A DNA stretch of 64,000 bases from Neisseriaceae bacterium (lineage in GTDB: Bacteria > Pseudomonadota > Gammaproteobacteria > Burkholderiales > UBA11063). Below the pieces are notes generated by a model. That model was not told the origin of the DNA. It did not search any database and was given only the letters and a program-made list of their open reading frames with translations. The position numbers and the translations under genes were made by a program. The stretch covers positions 1-64,000 of the forward strand of contig RXJX01000030.1 in assembly GCA_003963245.1 (NCBI GenBank), written 5' to 3'. Positions 37,102 through 46,066 of the stretch are shown one piece after another (position 1 is the first letter of the stretch; each line of letters begins with the position of its first letter).

Positions 37102-37827
37102 ATGAAATTTATTTTTATCTCTGACTTACACCTCTCTCCACAAACCACTGAAAAAAATCAACTTTTCTATAAATTATTACAAGATTGGTGTGGTAGTATT
37201 GATGCACTCTATCTTTTGGGGGATTTTTTTGACTACTGGTTGGGTGATGATGATGACAATGAATTTATTCGGGAAATGCGTTACAATTTGCAACGGTTTA
37301 GTTCGGTGACAAAGCTTTACTTTCGTGGCGGTAATCATGACTTTGGAGTTGGTAAAGCTTTTGCTAAAGAATGTGGTATGCAGTTAATTAGCGATATGCA
37401 TGTCGTTGAAATCGCAGGCAAACGAGTTTTACTTAGCCATGGTGATACTTTCTGCACTTTAGACTTAGGCTATCAAAAGATGAAGAAAATTTTGCAGCAC
37501 CCGATTACGATGTTTATTTTGCGTAATATTCCGCTATCCTTACGTTATAAGTTAAAGGAAAAGCTTGAGAAAAAGTCTCATGCGCAAACTGGAAGTAAAC
37601 CTGATTATATTTATCAGGTTGTTGATGATTCAATCAAGGAGTATATTATCAGGTATCAAGCAGATGCGGTTATTCACGGTCACACTCACCGTCCGGGATA
37701 TTATAGTATACAACTGGAGGATGGCAGAGTTGTTCCACGTTATGAGATTCCAGACTGGGAGGATAATTTACCCGGTGGCTATATTATCGCTGATGATGCT
37801 CAGATAATTATTCATCAAACTGCATAA
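37102..37827 (+). CDS. lpxH: UDP-2,3-diacylglucosamine diphosphatase LpxH
   Basis: A 241-residue calcineurin-like metallophosphatase of the lipid A pathway, cleaving UDP-2,3-diacylglucosamine to lipid X. Metal motifs in order: FISDLHLSP, LLGDFFDYW, GGNHDF, LSHGDTFC and HGHTHRPG. E. coli LpxH has GNRD where this has GNHD, so it may be nearer the LpxH2 variants. Its length fits. The gene implies LPS in the outer membrane. A hairpin (37864-37896) follows. Confidence 0.93.
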   Translation: MKFIFISDLHLSPQTTEKNQLFYKLLQDWCGSIDALYLLGDFFDYWLGDDDDNEFIREMRYNLQRFSSVTKLYFRGGNHDFGVGKAFAKECGMQLISDMHVVEIAGKRVLLSHGDTFCTLDLGYQKMKKILQHPITMFILRNIPLSLRYKLKEKLEKKSHAQTGSKPDYIYQVVDDSIKEYIIRYQADAVIHGHTHRPGYYSIQLEDGRVVPRYEIPDWEDNLPGGYIIADDAQIIIHQTA

Positions 37828-37863
37828 CTTGTTATAAATTTAACTAAATCAGATGATTAACTG

Positions 37864-37896
37864 TGTTTGCAAAAATGGGAATGAACTATGCAAACA
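37864..37896. terminator. Possible terminator hairpin
   Basis: TGTTTGCA (37864-37871) pairs with TGCAAACA (37889-37896) after lpxH; no T-run, so the role is uncertain. Confidence 0.4.
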
Positions 37897-37988
37897 TGGG
37901 AAACCGTAGCTAATTTCTCAATGATATCATAGCGCCTATTGATGGGATAAGTTCCCTCTGAGCTTAAAACTCTTTTTAGGAGCGCATG

Positions 37989-39923
37989 ATGAAAACTAAG
38001 AAAATAATCAATCTATTAGCAATAGCCGGACTTTCTTCAAGTTTGTTGGTAGCATGTAATAGTGGCGGTGGTAATCCTAACAATCCGAATACAAATTCAG
38101 CTAATGCAAACAATTCAAATGCTGCTCCCATAGCAGATACTTCAGCGACTATATCAACAACTGGCGGGGTAATGACTTTTCTTAATCCTGTAGTTGGAGA
38201 GCTGGCTGATTTGGCAGGTGATGATCTTGGTGATGTTGCGGGTGAATTGAGCACTGATTTAGCTGTAAATTTATTAAATTCTATGGGAATTACTGTTTTC
38301 AACTCTCCTGCTGATGCTCAGTATACGCAGATTGAAAGTCAATTGAATGGGATTGAAAATCAATTAACCTCGATTAACCAAACATTGACAACATTCGTTG
38401 ATGACTATTATAAAAATACCGCAGTTCAATCAGCGCAAACCTTTTACGCAATTAATAGCTATATATACGGTAACTATACCAATTTTGCACAAAATGTTTA
38501 TGCCGGATATCCTCAAAGTAGTTATGCTAATCAGTGGGAGAGCGGTGTGATTCCTGCGCTTCTCCCAGAATCAGCAGCAATTATTCCGCTTGCCAAACAA
38601 CGGATATATAACGCTTATGCTAGTTTTCCTAATGACTTCAATACCCAAATTACTCAATTATCTGATGATAGTGATAATTCATACCTTGATGGTAACGGTA
38701 ACTTATTAATCAGTGAAAATAGTGATGGTAGTTGGAACTCGACTCGGGTCAATAGTGTTACGCCAGGTACTGGCTGGTTTGCAACTAATTTAGCCAATGC
38801 ATTCAATAATTATATCGCGCAGCACCCATATTATGGTGAGAGTAATTTTAATAGCAATGAAAATTTGTTTTTAAATGCAGCACAATGGACACAAATTGTA
38901 AAAACTGCGTTATTTTATAATGACGTTGGATTGCAGCAGTCATATCAAATTATCGATAGTTTATTAAGAATTAAATATCTTTCTGGTGATCCTAAGCTTG
39001 CAAGTATTGATTTACCCTCATTTATGGGTGCTCCATCCAATTACCAAAACTATCAGCAAGCGCATCAAGCATTATTCCAGATATTTAAGTATAAACAATA
39101 TATTATTTATACAGAGGCGCAACAAGCAATTAATCAATATTTAACAGGTCCTAATGGTAGTCAATTAAGTAATTATACTTTTCCGAGTAATTGTGATAAT
39201 TTGAATAATATTAGTTATGCGTGGCTAGAAAGTAATCCCAGCAATGGTTACAATTGGAATGGTAAAAATGTCACTACTCAATGCGTGAATACTAATACTG
39301 GTGTCAAAGCCTATACGGCACAAGATATTGGTGATATGTGTAACCCAGGGAATTTATCTAATGTTGGTGGTAATCTGTACTGTGGTACCTATACTGGTAA
39401 TACTTACTATAGTGGACAAGGCGGTGAGTTATACAATGTAGTTAACTCTGATATGGCGATTGATTATGATGCAGGATTATTTGAAGATGATGATACTATT
39501 GATATTCGTGGCTTTAATGTTAATACGCAATATTTTGGTGGACAAAGTCAGTACTATAGTCTTAGTGAAGAGAATGGTACATATCATGTACATGACGGCT
39601 GGCAAGCTTCAAATTTCATGCGCTTGACTGATCAGTACCATGTATATGATGTTGGTTATGGTCCAAATCCTAATCGTTCTGATGACGGTGTTGATATGTA
39701 TGTTTATATTAGCTGTGTGCGTTATGATTTAACGTGTCATGCTGTGAACAATAGCGGTGATAGTGATGGTCCAACTGGATATAGCGGAATCTCATTGTTG
39801 TATAGTAATGGTATCACAACTAATCAGGCAGCGGTGAATGAACCAAATATTACTCTTAATGGTTACGCTAGTGATCAATATAAATATAACTCATACAATA
39901 TGTATTATCCAAGTAACTGGTAG
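37989..39923 (+). CDS. Large surface lipoprotein, family member 3
   Basis: A 644-residue lipoprotein (lipobox LVAC). After an Asn/Ser-rich tail comes GGVMTFLNPVVGELADLAGD, then the amphipathic stretch IESQLNGIENQLTSINQTL followed by TTFVDDYY (about residues 115-140), a helical middle, and an Asn/Tyr/Gly-rich C-terminal region with Cys pair SCVRYDLTC and ISLLYSNGIT. It shares this layout and several positions with the proteins at 11529 and 24714. SD AGGAG fits the second of two ATGs (37989). A terminator follows, then a phytase-like gene in the same direction. Confidence 0.75.
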   Translation: MKTKKIINLLAIAGLSSSLLVACNSGGGNPNNPNTNSANANNSNAAPIADTSATISTTGGVMTFLNPVVGELADLAGDDLGDVAGELSTDLAVNLLNSMGITVFNSPADAQYTQIESQLNGIENQLTSINQTLTTFVDDYYKNTAVQSAQTFYAINSYIYGNYTNFAQNVYAGYPQSSYANQWESGVIPALLPESAAIIPLAKQRIYNAYASFPNDFNTQITQLSDDSDNSYLDGNGNLLISENSDGSWNSTRVNSVTPGTGWFATNLANAFNNYIAQHPYYGESNFNSNENLFLNAAQWTQIVKTALFYNDVGLQQSYQIIDSLLRIKYLSGDPKLASIDLPSFMGAPSNYQNYQQAHQALFQIFKYKQYIIYTEAQQAINQYLTGPNGSQLSNYTFPSNCDNLNNISYAWLESNPSNGYNWNGKNVTTQCVNTNTGVKAYTAQDIGDMCNPGNLSNVGGNLYCGTYTGNTYYSGQGGELYNVVNSDMAIDYDAGLFEDDDTIDIRGFNVNTQYFGGQSQYYSLSEENGTYHVHDGWQASNFMRLTDQYHVYDVGYGPNPNRSDDGVDMYVYISCVRYDLTCHAVNNSGDSDGPTGYSGISLLYSNGITTNQAAVNEPNITLNGYASDQYKYNSYNMYYPSNW

Positions 39924-39927
39924 AGCA

Positions 39928-39965
39928 AATGAGAGCTTCTGCAGATGCTGTTGAAGCTCATTTTT
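39928..39965 (+). terminator. Terminator after lipoprotein 3
   Basis: AATGAG-AG-CTTC (39928-39939) pairs with GAAGCTCATT (39953-39962) with a two-base bulge, followed by T's. Confidence 0.75.
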
Positions 39966-39980
39966 AGAAAGTCACTTATT

Positions 39981-40910
39981 ATGAAATTATTAAAAATATT
40001 AGTCGCGATGGTTAGTTGCTTACCGTTTGCTCATGCCGCTGATAATCAATGTGTAACCCCACAGCTCATGGTTACTTGCGCAAGTAAATTAAATCAGGTC
40101 TATCTTGAATTAAATAATTATAAATACGCTGCAGAATCATTGCCACACCATTTACGTTATTTGGATGATTACAAGATTATTGCTAGCAGTCAGTTTAATG
40201 AATCACAATTTGTTAATGCTATTCACAATAAACCAAAAGTAATTGATGTTGATCTACGTGCTGAGTATCACGGATTTAATGACGGAATACCTTTTTCATT
40301 TATCGCGCTTCCTAACGATGATATCAATGCAGATAAGCTTCAGTCGGTGATTATTCCACAGGAAGAATATATTTTACATAATGTTTTGAATGGCTATAAA
40401 TCTATTCAGTTTTATCGTTATAATCTGAAAAGTACGCCAGATGAAAATACACCAACTATTTGTCTTAATAGCAGTGTACAAAGCGAGTCGCAGCTAATGG
40501 CTAAGTATAATCAGGATTATTATCGGATAACTGTTACTGATCATCTTGCTATGAGCGCTGAAAACATTGATCAATTGTTAAATTTGTATGATAATTATTT
40601 AAAAAATAATCCTCAGCAATGGGTCTATTTACATTGTCAAGGTGGAGACGGGCGAACAACTACCGCGACAATTATGCTGATGATTTTAAAGCAAAAAGAT
40701 GCTGGCAAATTAGAACCTCTATCAGATTTAATTAATCAGGTTCAGAAGGTGAGTACTTATCAATTGATTCCTAACTGCAAGAAATCAGATTTGACATATC
40801 GTTGTCAAGGCAAATGGCAGCGTTATGAAACTATAGGTAAATTTTATCAATTTGTGCAGCAAAGAAAAGGCTTGCAAAAGTATAGTGACTGGCAAAAATC
40901 GTTGAAGTGA
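39981..40910 (+). CDS. Secreted PTP-like phytase (dual-specificity phosphatase fold)
   Basis: A 309-residue protein with a Sec signal peptide (MKLLKILVAMVSCLPFAHA). The active-site P-loop is HCQGGDGRTTT, a CX5R motif preceded by His as in cysteine-dependent inositol-phosphate phosphatases (compare HCxAGxGRT of Selenomonas-type PhyA). Upstream VIDVDLRAEYHGF corresponds to the family's D-loop region. It likely removes phosphate from inositol phosphates in the periplasm or outside. ATG 39981 is chosen because it gives a clean signal peptide; the open frame extends to 39945. It sits beside two secreted-protein loci. Confidence 0.85.
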   Translation: MKLLKILVAMVSCLPFAHAADNQCVTPQLMVTCASKLNQVYLELNNYKYAAESLPHHLRYLDDYKIIASSQFNESQFVNAIHNKPKVIDVDLRAEYHGFNDGIPFSFIALPNDDINADKLQSVIIPQEEYILHNVLNGYKSIQFYRYNLKSTPDENTPTICLNSSVQSESQLMAKYNQDYYRITVTDHLAMSAENIDQLLNLYDNYLKNNPQQWVYLHCQGGDGRTTTATIMLMILKQKDAGKLEPLSDLINQVQKVSTYQLIPNCKKSDLTYRCQGKWQRYETIGKFYQFVQQRKGLQKYSDWQKSLK

Positions 40911-40964
40911 TTTTATGCGGGTAAATAAAAGCTTATGATTTAAGCTTGTACAAAGTTTTTCATT

Positions 40965-41036
40965 AAGGGGAAATATCATGAATTGATTTAACAAATAATG
41001 CGCGAAAAACCTGAGCTTTCTCTCCCCGCTCAGGTT
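40965..41036 (+). pseudogene. Remnant of a deleted secreted-protein gene
   Basis: SD AAGGGG (40965-40970) and ATG 40978 are followed at once by AAT TGA. The leader AGGGGAAATA matches that of the 11529 gene. Straight after come GATTTAACAAATAA (40985-40998) and a hairpin AACCTGAGC/GCTCAGGTT (41008-41036), which match the 3' end and terminator of the next gene (GATCTGACAAATAA at 42830; hairpin 42842-42874). I infer that a neighbouring gene lost its whole coding body, leaving its start and its terminator fused. Confidence 0.5.
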
Positions 41037-41038
41037 GA

Positions 41039-42823
41039 TATGATTATAAATTATATTATTTCAATTTTCAGGGATATCATTCAGAGAGTGGTGTAACGGT
41101 TAATGCTGGGGATGATATTCAGTCTTTGATTGCAGCAGCACAAAAGTCTTCAGGAGTTTTGGACAACTGCATAAGTCCTTCAAATGGTTACCTCATTAGT
41201 TCGGCTTGTAAAACATCAATTGCTAATCTTTCTGGATACGTAAGCCAAATTATGTCTTTTATTCCTGCAGATATACATGTATATGGATTGCCAGCAGACT
41301 TATCTCTTGTAGATGCATTTCCACAAGGAGTAACTGTCAAAGGTGCAAGTATTGGTAGTAATGCGGCATATGAAGCGATTACTAATCAACCGCAAATTAT
41401 GGATAGTCTAACTGGACAAGCATTGGCAAATGCACAGCTAATCGCTGATCCATATGCTCCATCGTCGTCAAATTTGAATAATTATGTTCAATTAATTTGG
41501 CAAATACAGCAATTGGCGGCAAGTGCCAATCTTTATGCTAATATTCTAACAAACAATAACTCCGCAAATCCACCACTTCTTCCTCCGGCAGGGGCTTTGA
41601 ACGCTGCGATATTATTTGAGAAATTGGCAAGCGCGTATACACAAGATGCGAGCGTATTATCTGGGGTTATTGGCAAATGTATGACTGATTCTGCTACATG
41701 CTCTAGTTTACCCACGTTGCCCGTAAATAATGCGTATGACTACTATAATGATTCAAAGTTGTATCCAGTCTTTGAATCAGGGCAGAACTCTGGTATTGGT
41801 TTAACAAACAAAAAACTTAACGCGGTTTTATTAACATATAATGCAAGCACTTATAATGAAGCTGCGGCACTATCTTCACCAGGTAATGTTTGGGCTTATG
41901 CTGGCAATGTTGATCTTTGGTATGTGGGAAATAATAACCCAGTGGTACAAAACTCAGTACCGATGGCGTTTATTTATGTTGATAGCACTAATAATATCTT
42001 TGCTAACAGTGGTATACTCGGAGTCGCTCTGAATGGTCTATCAATGACTAATCCATTTTGTGCCACAGGTACTAGCTGTACGTATGAATATAATGGTTCG
42101 ACCAATATGCAAAATGGTCCGTTGCAAAATTATTCTGGGTTATCTCCGTTGCTGCTTCCTGAAACACCATTTTATTATTTTCTGCGTGAGAATAGCTCCG
42201 GGGCTGGGTTTGCAGGTTTGATTGGGCATAATATTGGCGTAGATACAAATTTGAGTGATTACTTTATGATGGCGCAGAAGTATATTAACGGAACTAAGGC
42301 ATTAGATTTTCCGAATGATACTCAGGCTTATTATACACCTACGCTAACTGCGGCTAATCCTTATCCGGTATCTGCTACTAGTATTAGTATTAATCCAAAC
42401 AGTAGTCCATCTCCTTTTGAGATTAGTAGCTATGGCGCTGCTGGTCAGAATGCAAATTCAATTTACAGTGTCAATGGTATTTTTGGCCCAGTGGGTAATA
42501 ATTATAATCTATATGCTTGGATTAAAAATGGTCCTAACAGCCAATACACTGTAAATGTTACCGCTCTGGATCCTCATTGGGTACTTGGCGTTCCCGATGT
42601 CGTGATGCAATCACAACAAAATAACGGCAATATTGGTTGCTATGGTGGTAATGGTGTGTATGATCATTATTCTGGATGTGATGGAACTGGGCTATATCCG
42701 TATAATGACAGCCAATTTACCGCTACTTTTGATGGTGGTTATAGAGCAGGTCCTTTGGCAACTACAATCAATTCGACAACCAATACTGTTGAATTTAATC
42801 AGAGTTCTGGATTCTTTGACTAG
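41039..42823 (+). pseudogene. Secreted-protein gene lacking its 5' end
   Basis: The frame is open from 41039 to 42823 (~594 codons) but has no ATG or GTG start; the first candidate is TTG 41126, without a good SD. No signal peptide is encoded, yet the composition (Asn, Ser, Tyr, Gly rich, several Cys pairs such as NPFCATGTSC) is that of an exported protein. It probably lost its start and signal peptide in the same event that left the remnant at 40965. If TTG 41126 is used, a 565-residue cytosolic product would result, which seems unlikely. No known domain recognised. Confidence 0.6.
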
Positions 42824-42841
42824 TAGTACGATCTGACAAAT

Positions 42842-42877
42842 AAAACCTGAGCGTTCTCTTCCTGCTCAGGTTTTTTT
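42842..42877 (+). terminator. Rho-independent terminator
   Basis: AAAACCTGAGC (42842-42852) pairs with GCTCAGGTTTT (42864-42874), with a seven-T run. A near-copy without the T-run lies at 41008-41036. Confidence 0.93.
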
Positions 42878-42972
42878 GTGCGATCTAAATATAGATGAGT
42901 ATTACATAGTTAGTTTTGCTGGTTTTTGTGCTAGAATATACAAATAACTAACTTTGAGAGCCAGCCTGAGCC

Positions 42973-43860
42973 ATGTATGATGATATATTATTCTTTGTAA
43001 GTGTTGTTGCATATGATAAATTCTCAGTTGCAGCAGAAAAACTTGGTGTATCACAGTCGACCATCTCACGTAAGATTGCTGCGTTAGAGCAACAGTTAAA
43101 TTTTAAATTAATTAAACGTGACTCACGCAATCTGGAATTGACGGAATATGGTACAAATCTGGCAGCTGCATTTCATGAGATTGGTACAGAGGTTGAGAGC
43201 ATGGTTTCGGGTGCACTGCTAAAAAACAAGAAGTACAACAATATTATCAATATCTTATTGCCAGTCGGGATGGCAAATTACAATTTTAGCCGAAGTTTGG
43301 TGACAATTAACGATAAACTGGAGGGGATTGATCTAAACCTGACCTATTATGCAGGTACGGTTGATATAGACAAATATAATTATGATTTGGCAATAGCTAG
43401 TCAGGCGAACAAAAAAGAGAACCATGCAGCAACTTTAATTTATAGCAGCAAAGTAATAATTGTTTGTTCTCAAGAGTATATTCAAAAATATGGTTTATGT
43501 ACCACGATTGAAGATTTATCCAGTCACCTAGTTGTGGGTAATGTTCGTGTGCTTGAAGAAAATATGATTCCTCAGCTTTTTCGCGAAAGCGATAGCGAAA
43601 TAACGCAATTATTAGTTGATTATAGGCTTTATTTAAATAGTTTTATTGAAGCTAAAAACTTGGTGATGTCTGGTCTGGTAATCAGTGGTCTTTTAGAAGA
43701 TGACGTTAAGGAAGAGTTAAAGAGTGGCAAAATAGTTCGCATTCTCCCTGATTACCATGTCGGCTATATGAATTATTATTTAGTATCTAAATTTAAACCT
43801 GATGATGTACGTTATACTACCGTTTTGGAATTATTAGAAGATTCTTTTAAGAAGTATTAA
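42973..43860 (+). CDS. LysR-family transcriptional regulator
   Basis: A 295-residue LysR protein. The N-terminal HTH is clear (FVSVVAYDKFSVAAEKLGVS, STISRKIAALEQQL), followed by a periplasmic-binding-like effector domain ending RILPDYHVGYMNYYLVSKF. Two bases separate its stop from the next LysR gene, so they are co-transcribed. No metabolic target lies beside them. It is similar in layout to the IS-broken LysR at 9470-11335. Confidence 0.92.
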   Translation: MYDDILFFVSVVAYDKFSVAAEKLGVSQSTISRKIAALEQQLNFKLIKRDSRNLELTEYGTNLAAAFHEIGTEVESMVSGALLKNKKYNNIINILLPVGMANYNFSRSLVTINDKLEGIDLNLTYYAGTVDIDKYNYDLAIASQANKKENHAATLIYSSKVIIVCSQEYIQKYGLCTTIEDLSSHLVVGNVRVLEENMIPQLFRESDSEITQLLVDYRLYLNSFIEAKNLVMSGLVISGLLEDDVKEELKSGKIVRILPDYHVGYMNYYLVSKFKPDDVRYTTVLELLEDSFKKY

Positions 43861-43861
43861 T

Positions 43862-44797
43862 ATGCTGGACGATATTTTATTATTTGTGAAAGTAGTTGAA
43901 GCTGGAAGCATTCTGTCGGTAGAAAAAATGCTTAATATTTCTAAATCAACTATTTCTCGCCGGATTCAAACTTTGGAAGAATCTTTGGGAGATTCTTTAT
44001 TTAACCGAACTACTCATGGTATTGCTTTGACTATGCTTGGGCATAATTTATATGCTAGGTTTAAGGGCTATGAATCCAAGCTATCTGATATGCTGCGTTC
44101 AGTAAGTGGTGATTTGGGGGCAGTGACTGGTCGTCTTAATGTGCTTTTGCCATATGCGTTATCAGATGACATTTTGTTACCGAAGCTTTATGATTTTCTT
44201 TCTCAGCATCCTAAACTGCAATTAAATATTACGCACAGTGCAAATGTATTTAATATGCAAAAAGAACTGTATGATATAGCAGTAATTAATTATTTACCTA
44301 AGCAACAAAATCAAAAATTTAAATTAATTGCTTTTGATAAAGTTATAGCAGTATGCACTCCGGAGTATGTTAATAAACATGGTCTATGGGATAATTTTGA
44401 AGATCATGATAAGCATTTCATTGTTGGTAAACTTAACCCTGATGGTACTTTAGCATCAGAAGCTCCATTATTTAATGAACTAACTGGCGAAGTTTACTAT
44501 ATTAGAATTAAACCTAAAATTATCTATAATAGCTTTGCTGAAGCCAAACGATTTGTTTTAAATAATAATGGTATTGCTGCTCTACCATCGAGTACGATTA
44601 GCAACGAATTAGATGGTGGAAAGCTTATTCGTTTGTTTCCCGATTATCATGTTGGTATTCTTAACTATCACCTGATGCGTAACATTGCTGAGACCGACCC
44701 GCGTTACATTGTATTTATGCAGTTTTTGCAGAAATGTCTGGCAGATGCTGGTTTAGACCAGAAGCCCACAAATCCAAAACAATATTTTCACATTTAA
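43862..44797 (+). CDS. LysR-family transcriptional regulator (tandem copy)
   Basis: A 311-residue LysR protein with HTH region FVKVVEAGSILSVEKMLNIS and STISRRIQTLEESLGD. The effector domain ends LIRLFPDYHVGILNYHLMRN, close to the gene just upstream, pointing to an old tandem duplication. One base separates the genes (TAA-T-ATG). Effector and targets are unknown. Confidence 0.92.
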   Translation: MLDDILLFVKVVEAGSILSVEKMLNISKSTISRRIQTLEESLGDSLFNRTTHGIALTMLGHNLYARFKGYESKLSDMLRSVSGDLGAVTGRLNVLLPYALSDDILLPKLYDFLSQHPKLQLNITHSANVFNMQKELYDIAVINYLPKQQNQKFKLIAFDKVIAVCTPEYVNKHGLWDNFEDHDKHFIVGKLNPDGTLASEAPLFNELTGEVYYIRIKPKIIYNSFAEAKRFVLNNNGIAALPSSTISNELDGGKLIRLFPDYHVGILNYHLMRNIAETDPRYIVFMQFLQKCLADAGLDQKPTNPKQYFHI

Positions 44798-44837
44798 AGC
44801 ATTTATTTTCTATGTAATAATTGTGGTAGTTAATTTG

Positions 44838-45419
44838 TTATGGATTAATATTCAGCTTTTGAAATAGGCAAGTTCTATACTGAACTAGGGCAGCGATGGC
44901 TATTTGTTTATCGCCTAAACCGCGATATAGCATTAGTGCGCCCTGCGAACATGCAAGCCACATTTGTGATAACTCGCGAGCGTTTACATCAACTTGTTGT
45001 TGCTTGGCAACGTGCTCAATAAGCTTTGCAAAAAAATCCAAAACAGGGGAAAATGCTTGTGCTATTATTTGCTGTAATTGAGGATTATTCACAGCCAATT
45101 CTTGTGCGCTAATACCAACTACACACCCGACTAAGTCACCAGCAAAAATTTCAGATTCAAATTTTGCGAAAAATATTTCAAGCCTTTTTATCGCATCACC
45201 ATCCGATGAACTAAGTAAATTTTTATATTTAGTTAAAGAGCAGTCAGAAAAACGTATAATCGATTCAATAATTAAGTCATTTTTAGATTTAAAATAATGA
45301 AAAAATGCACCTTTGGTAGTTTTAGCCAAATTACAAATATCATTTAAAGATGTTGCGGATACTCCTTTTTGCAGGATTAATATTTCTGCCGCATCCAAAA
45401 TTAAATCTTTGGTTGACAT
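44838..45419 (-). CDS. TetR/AcrR-family repressor
   Basis: A 193-residue TetR-type regulator: HTH segment ILDAAEILILQKGVSATSLN and TTKGAFFHYFKSKNDLI, then a helical ligand domain with a C-terminal TetR_C-like part. Its start overlaps the stop of the upstream hydrolase gene by one base (TAATG). It probably represses its own operon through the palindrome at 45999-46016. Confidence 0.92.
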   Translation of the reverse strand: MSTKDLILDAAEILILQKGVSATSLNDICNLAKTTKGAFFHYFKSKNDLIIESIIRFSDCSLTKYKNLLSSSDGDAIKRLEIFFAKFESEIFAGDLVGCVVGISAQELAVNNPQLQQIIAQAFSPVLDFFAKLIEHVAKQQQVDVNARELSQMWLACSQGALMLYRGLGDKQIAIAALVQYRTCLFQKLNINP

Positions 45420-45934
45420 TAAATATCTGCCATAGAAATTAAATTAACCCGCGTAGAAAGAGCGTGAAGTGCAATATTATGTAACATTTCATTTACGGTT
45501 GTACAGCAATCTGCCACCACAGAAACTTTATATTTCTCTGCAGCTTTTGATATTGCGGTGTGGGTTACACAGTTTTGGGTCATCATCCCGCAAATAAATA
45601 ATTCATTAACTTCTAGTTTAGATAGAACAGATTCCAAATTAGTGTTGTAAAATGAATCCGCAAATTTTTTTATTACGACTTCTCCATTCGGAGCACTCTG
45701 TAAAATTTGTGGGTGAATTTCAACCCCAGTAGTTCCCTCATTGAAAAAAGGAGCAATCCCATAACTACTATCTGCGATATGTTGAATATGAATAATATGG
45801 ATACCTTGTTGCTGAGATTTGGAGATTAGTTGTTTGATATTATTTAATACTTTCTCCGTATTATGTAATGGGAATTTACCATTTTCAAAATAATCATTCT
45901 GTAAGTCAATAATTAGTAGGGCTTTATTATTCAT
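45419..45934 (-). CDS. Isochorismatase-family cysteine hydrolase
   Basis: A 171-residue hydrolase. The catalytic triad positions are visible: Asp in LIIDLQNDYF, Lys in VVIKKFADSF, and Cys in MMTQNCVTHT. Members hydrolyse amides or isochorismate; a nicotinamidase-like or other amide substrate is plausible. ATG 45934 gives the typical N-terminus; an in-frame ATG lies at 45949. It is the first gene of an operon with a TetR repressor, so its substrate or a related compound is probably the inducer. Confidence 0.88.
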   Translation of the reverse strand: MNNKALLIIDLQNDYFENGKFPLHNTEKVLNNIKQLISKSQQQGIHIIHIQHIADSSYGIAPFFNEGTTGVEIHPQILQSAPNGEVVIKKFADSFYNTNLESVLSKLEVNELFICGMMTQNCVTHTAISKAAEKYKVSVVADCCTTVNEMLHNIALHALSTRVNLISMADI

Positions 45935-45990
45935 GTATATTTCTCTCATAAACTTATCTTTTAATGTAGCTATCTGAAGCTACGGCTTGA

Positions 45991-46019
45991 ATTATAATAC
46001 AGACCGGTCGGTATGTCAA
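45991..46019 (-). promoter_or_regulatory. Consensus promoter with TetR operator in the spacer
   Basis: On the minus strand: TTGACA (46019-46014), a 17-base spacer, TATAAT (45996-45991), both boxes perfect. The spacer and -35 edge carry the palindrome ACAGACCG-GT-CGGTATGT (45999-46016), 8-base arms with one mismatch. It resembles operators bound by many TetR proteins. Repressor bound there would block RNA polymerase directly. Confidence 0.88.
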
Positions 46020-46066
46020 GTTGAGCAGTTTGGCTAAAACATACTCATACGTATCATTATAAAAAG

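Noticed and set aside
24714..39923. Calling the large secreted proteins insecticidal toxins
   Set aside because: The helix-plus-beta layout is suggestive only; no diagnostic toxin block was recognised.
41126..42823. Intact 565-aa protein with TTG start
   Set aside because: No SD at proper distance, no signal peptide on an exported-type protein, and the frame is open upstream without a start; treated as a truncated gene.
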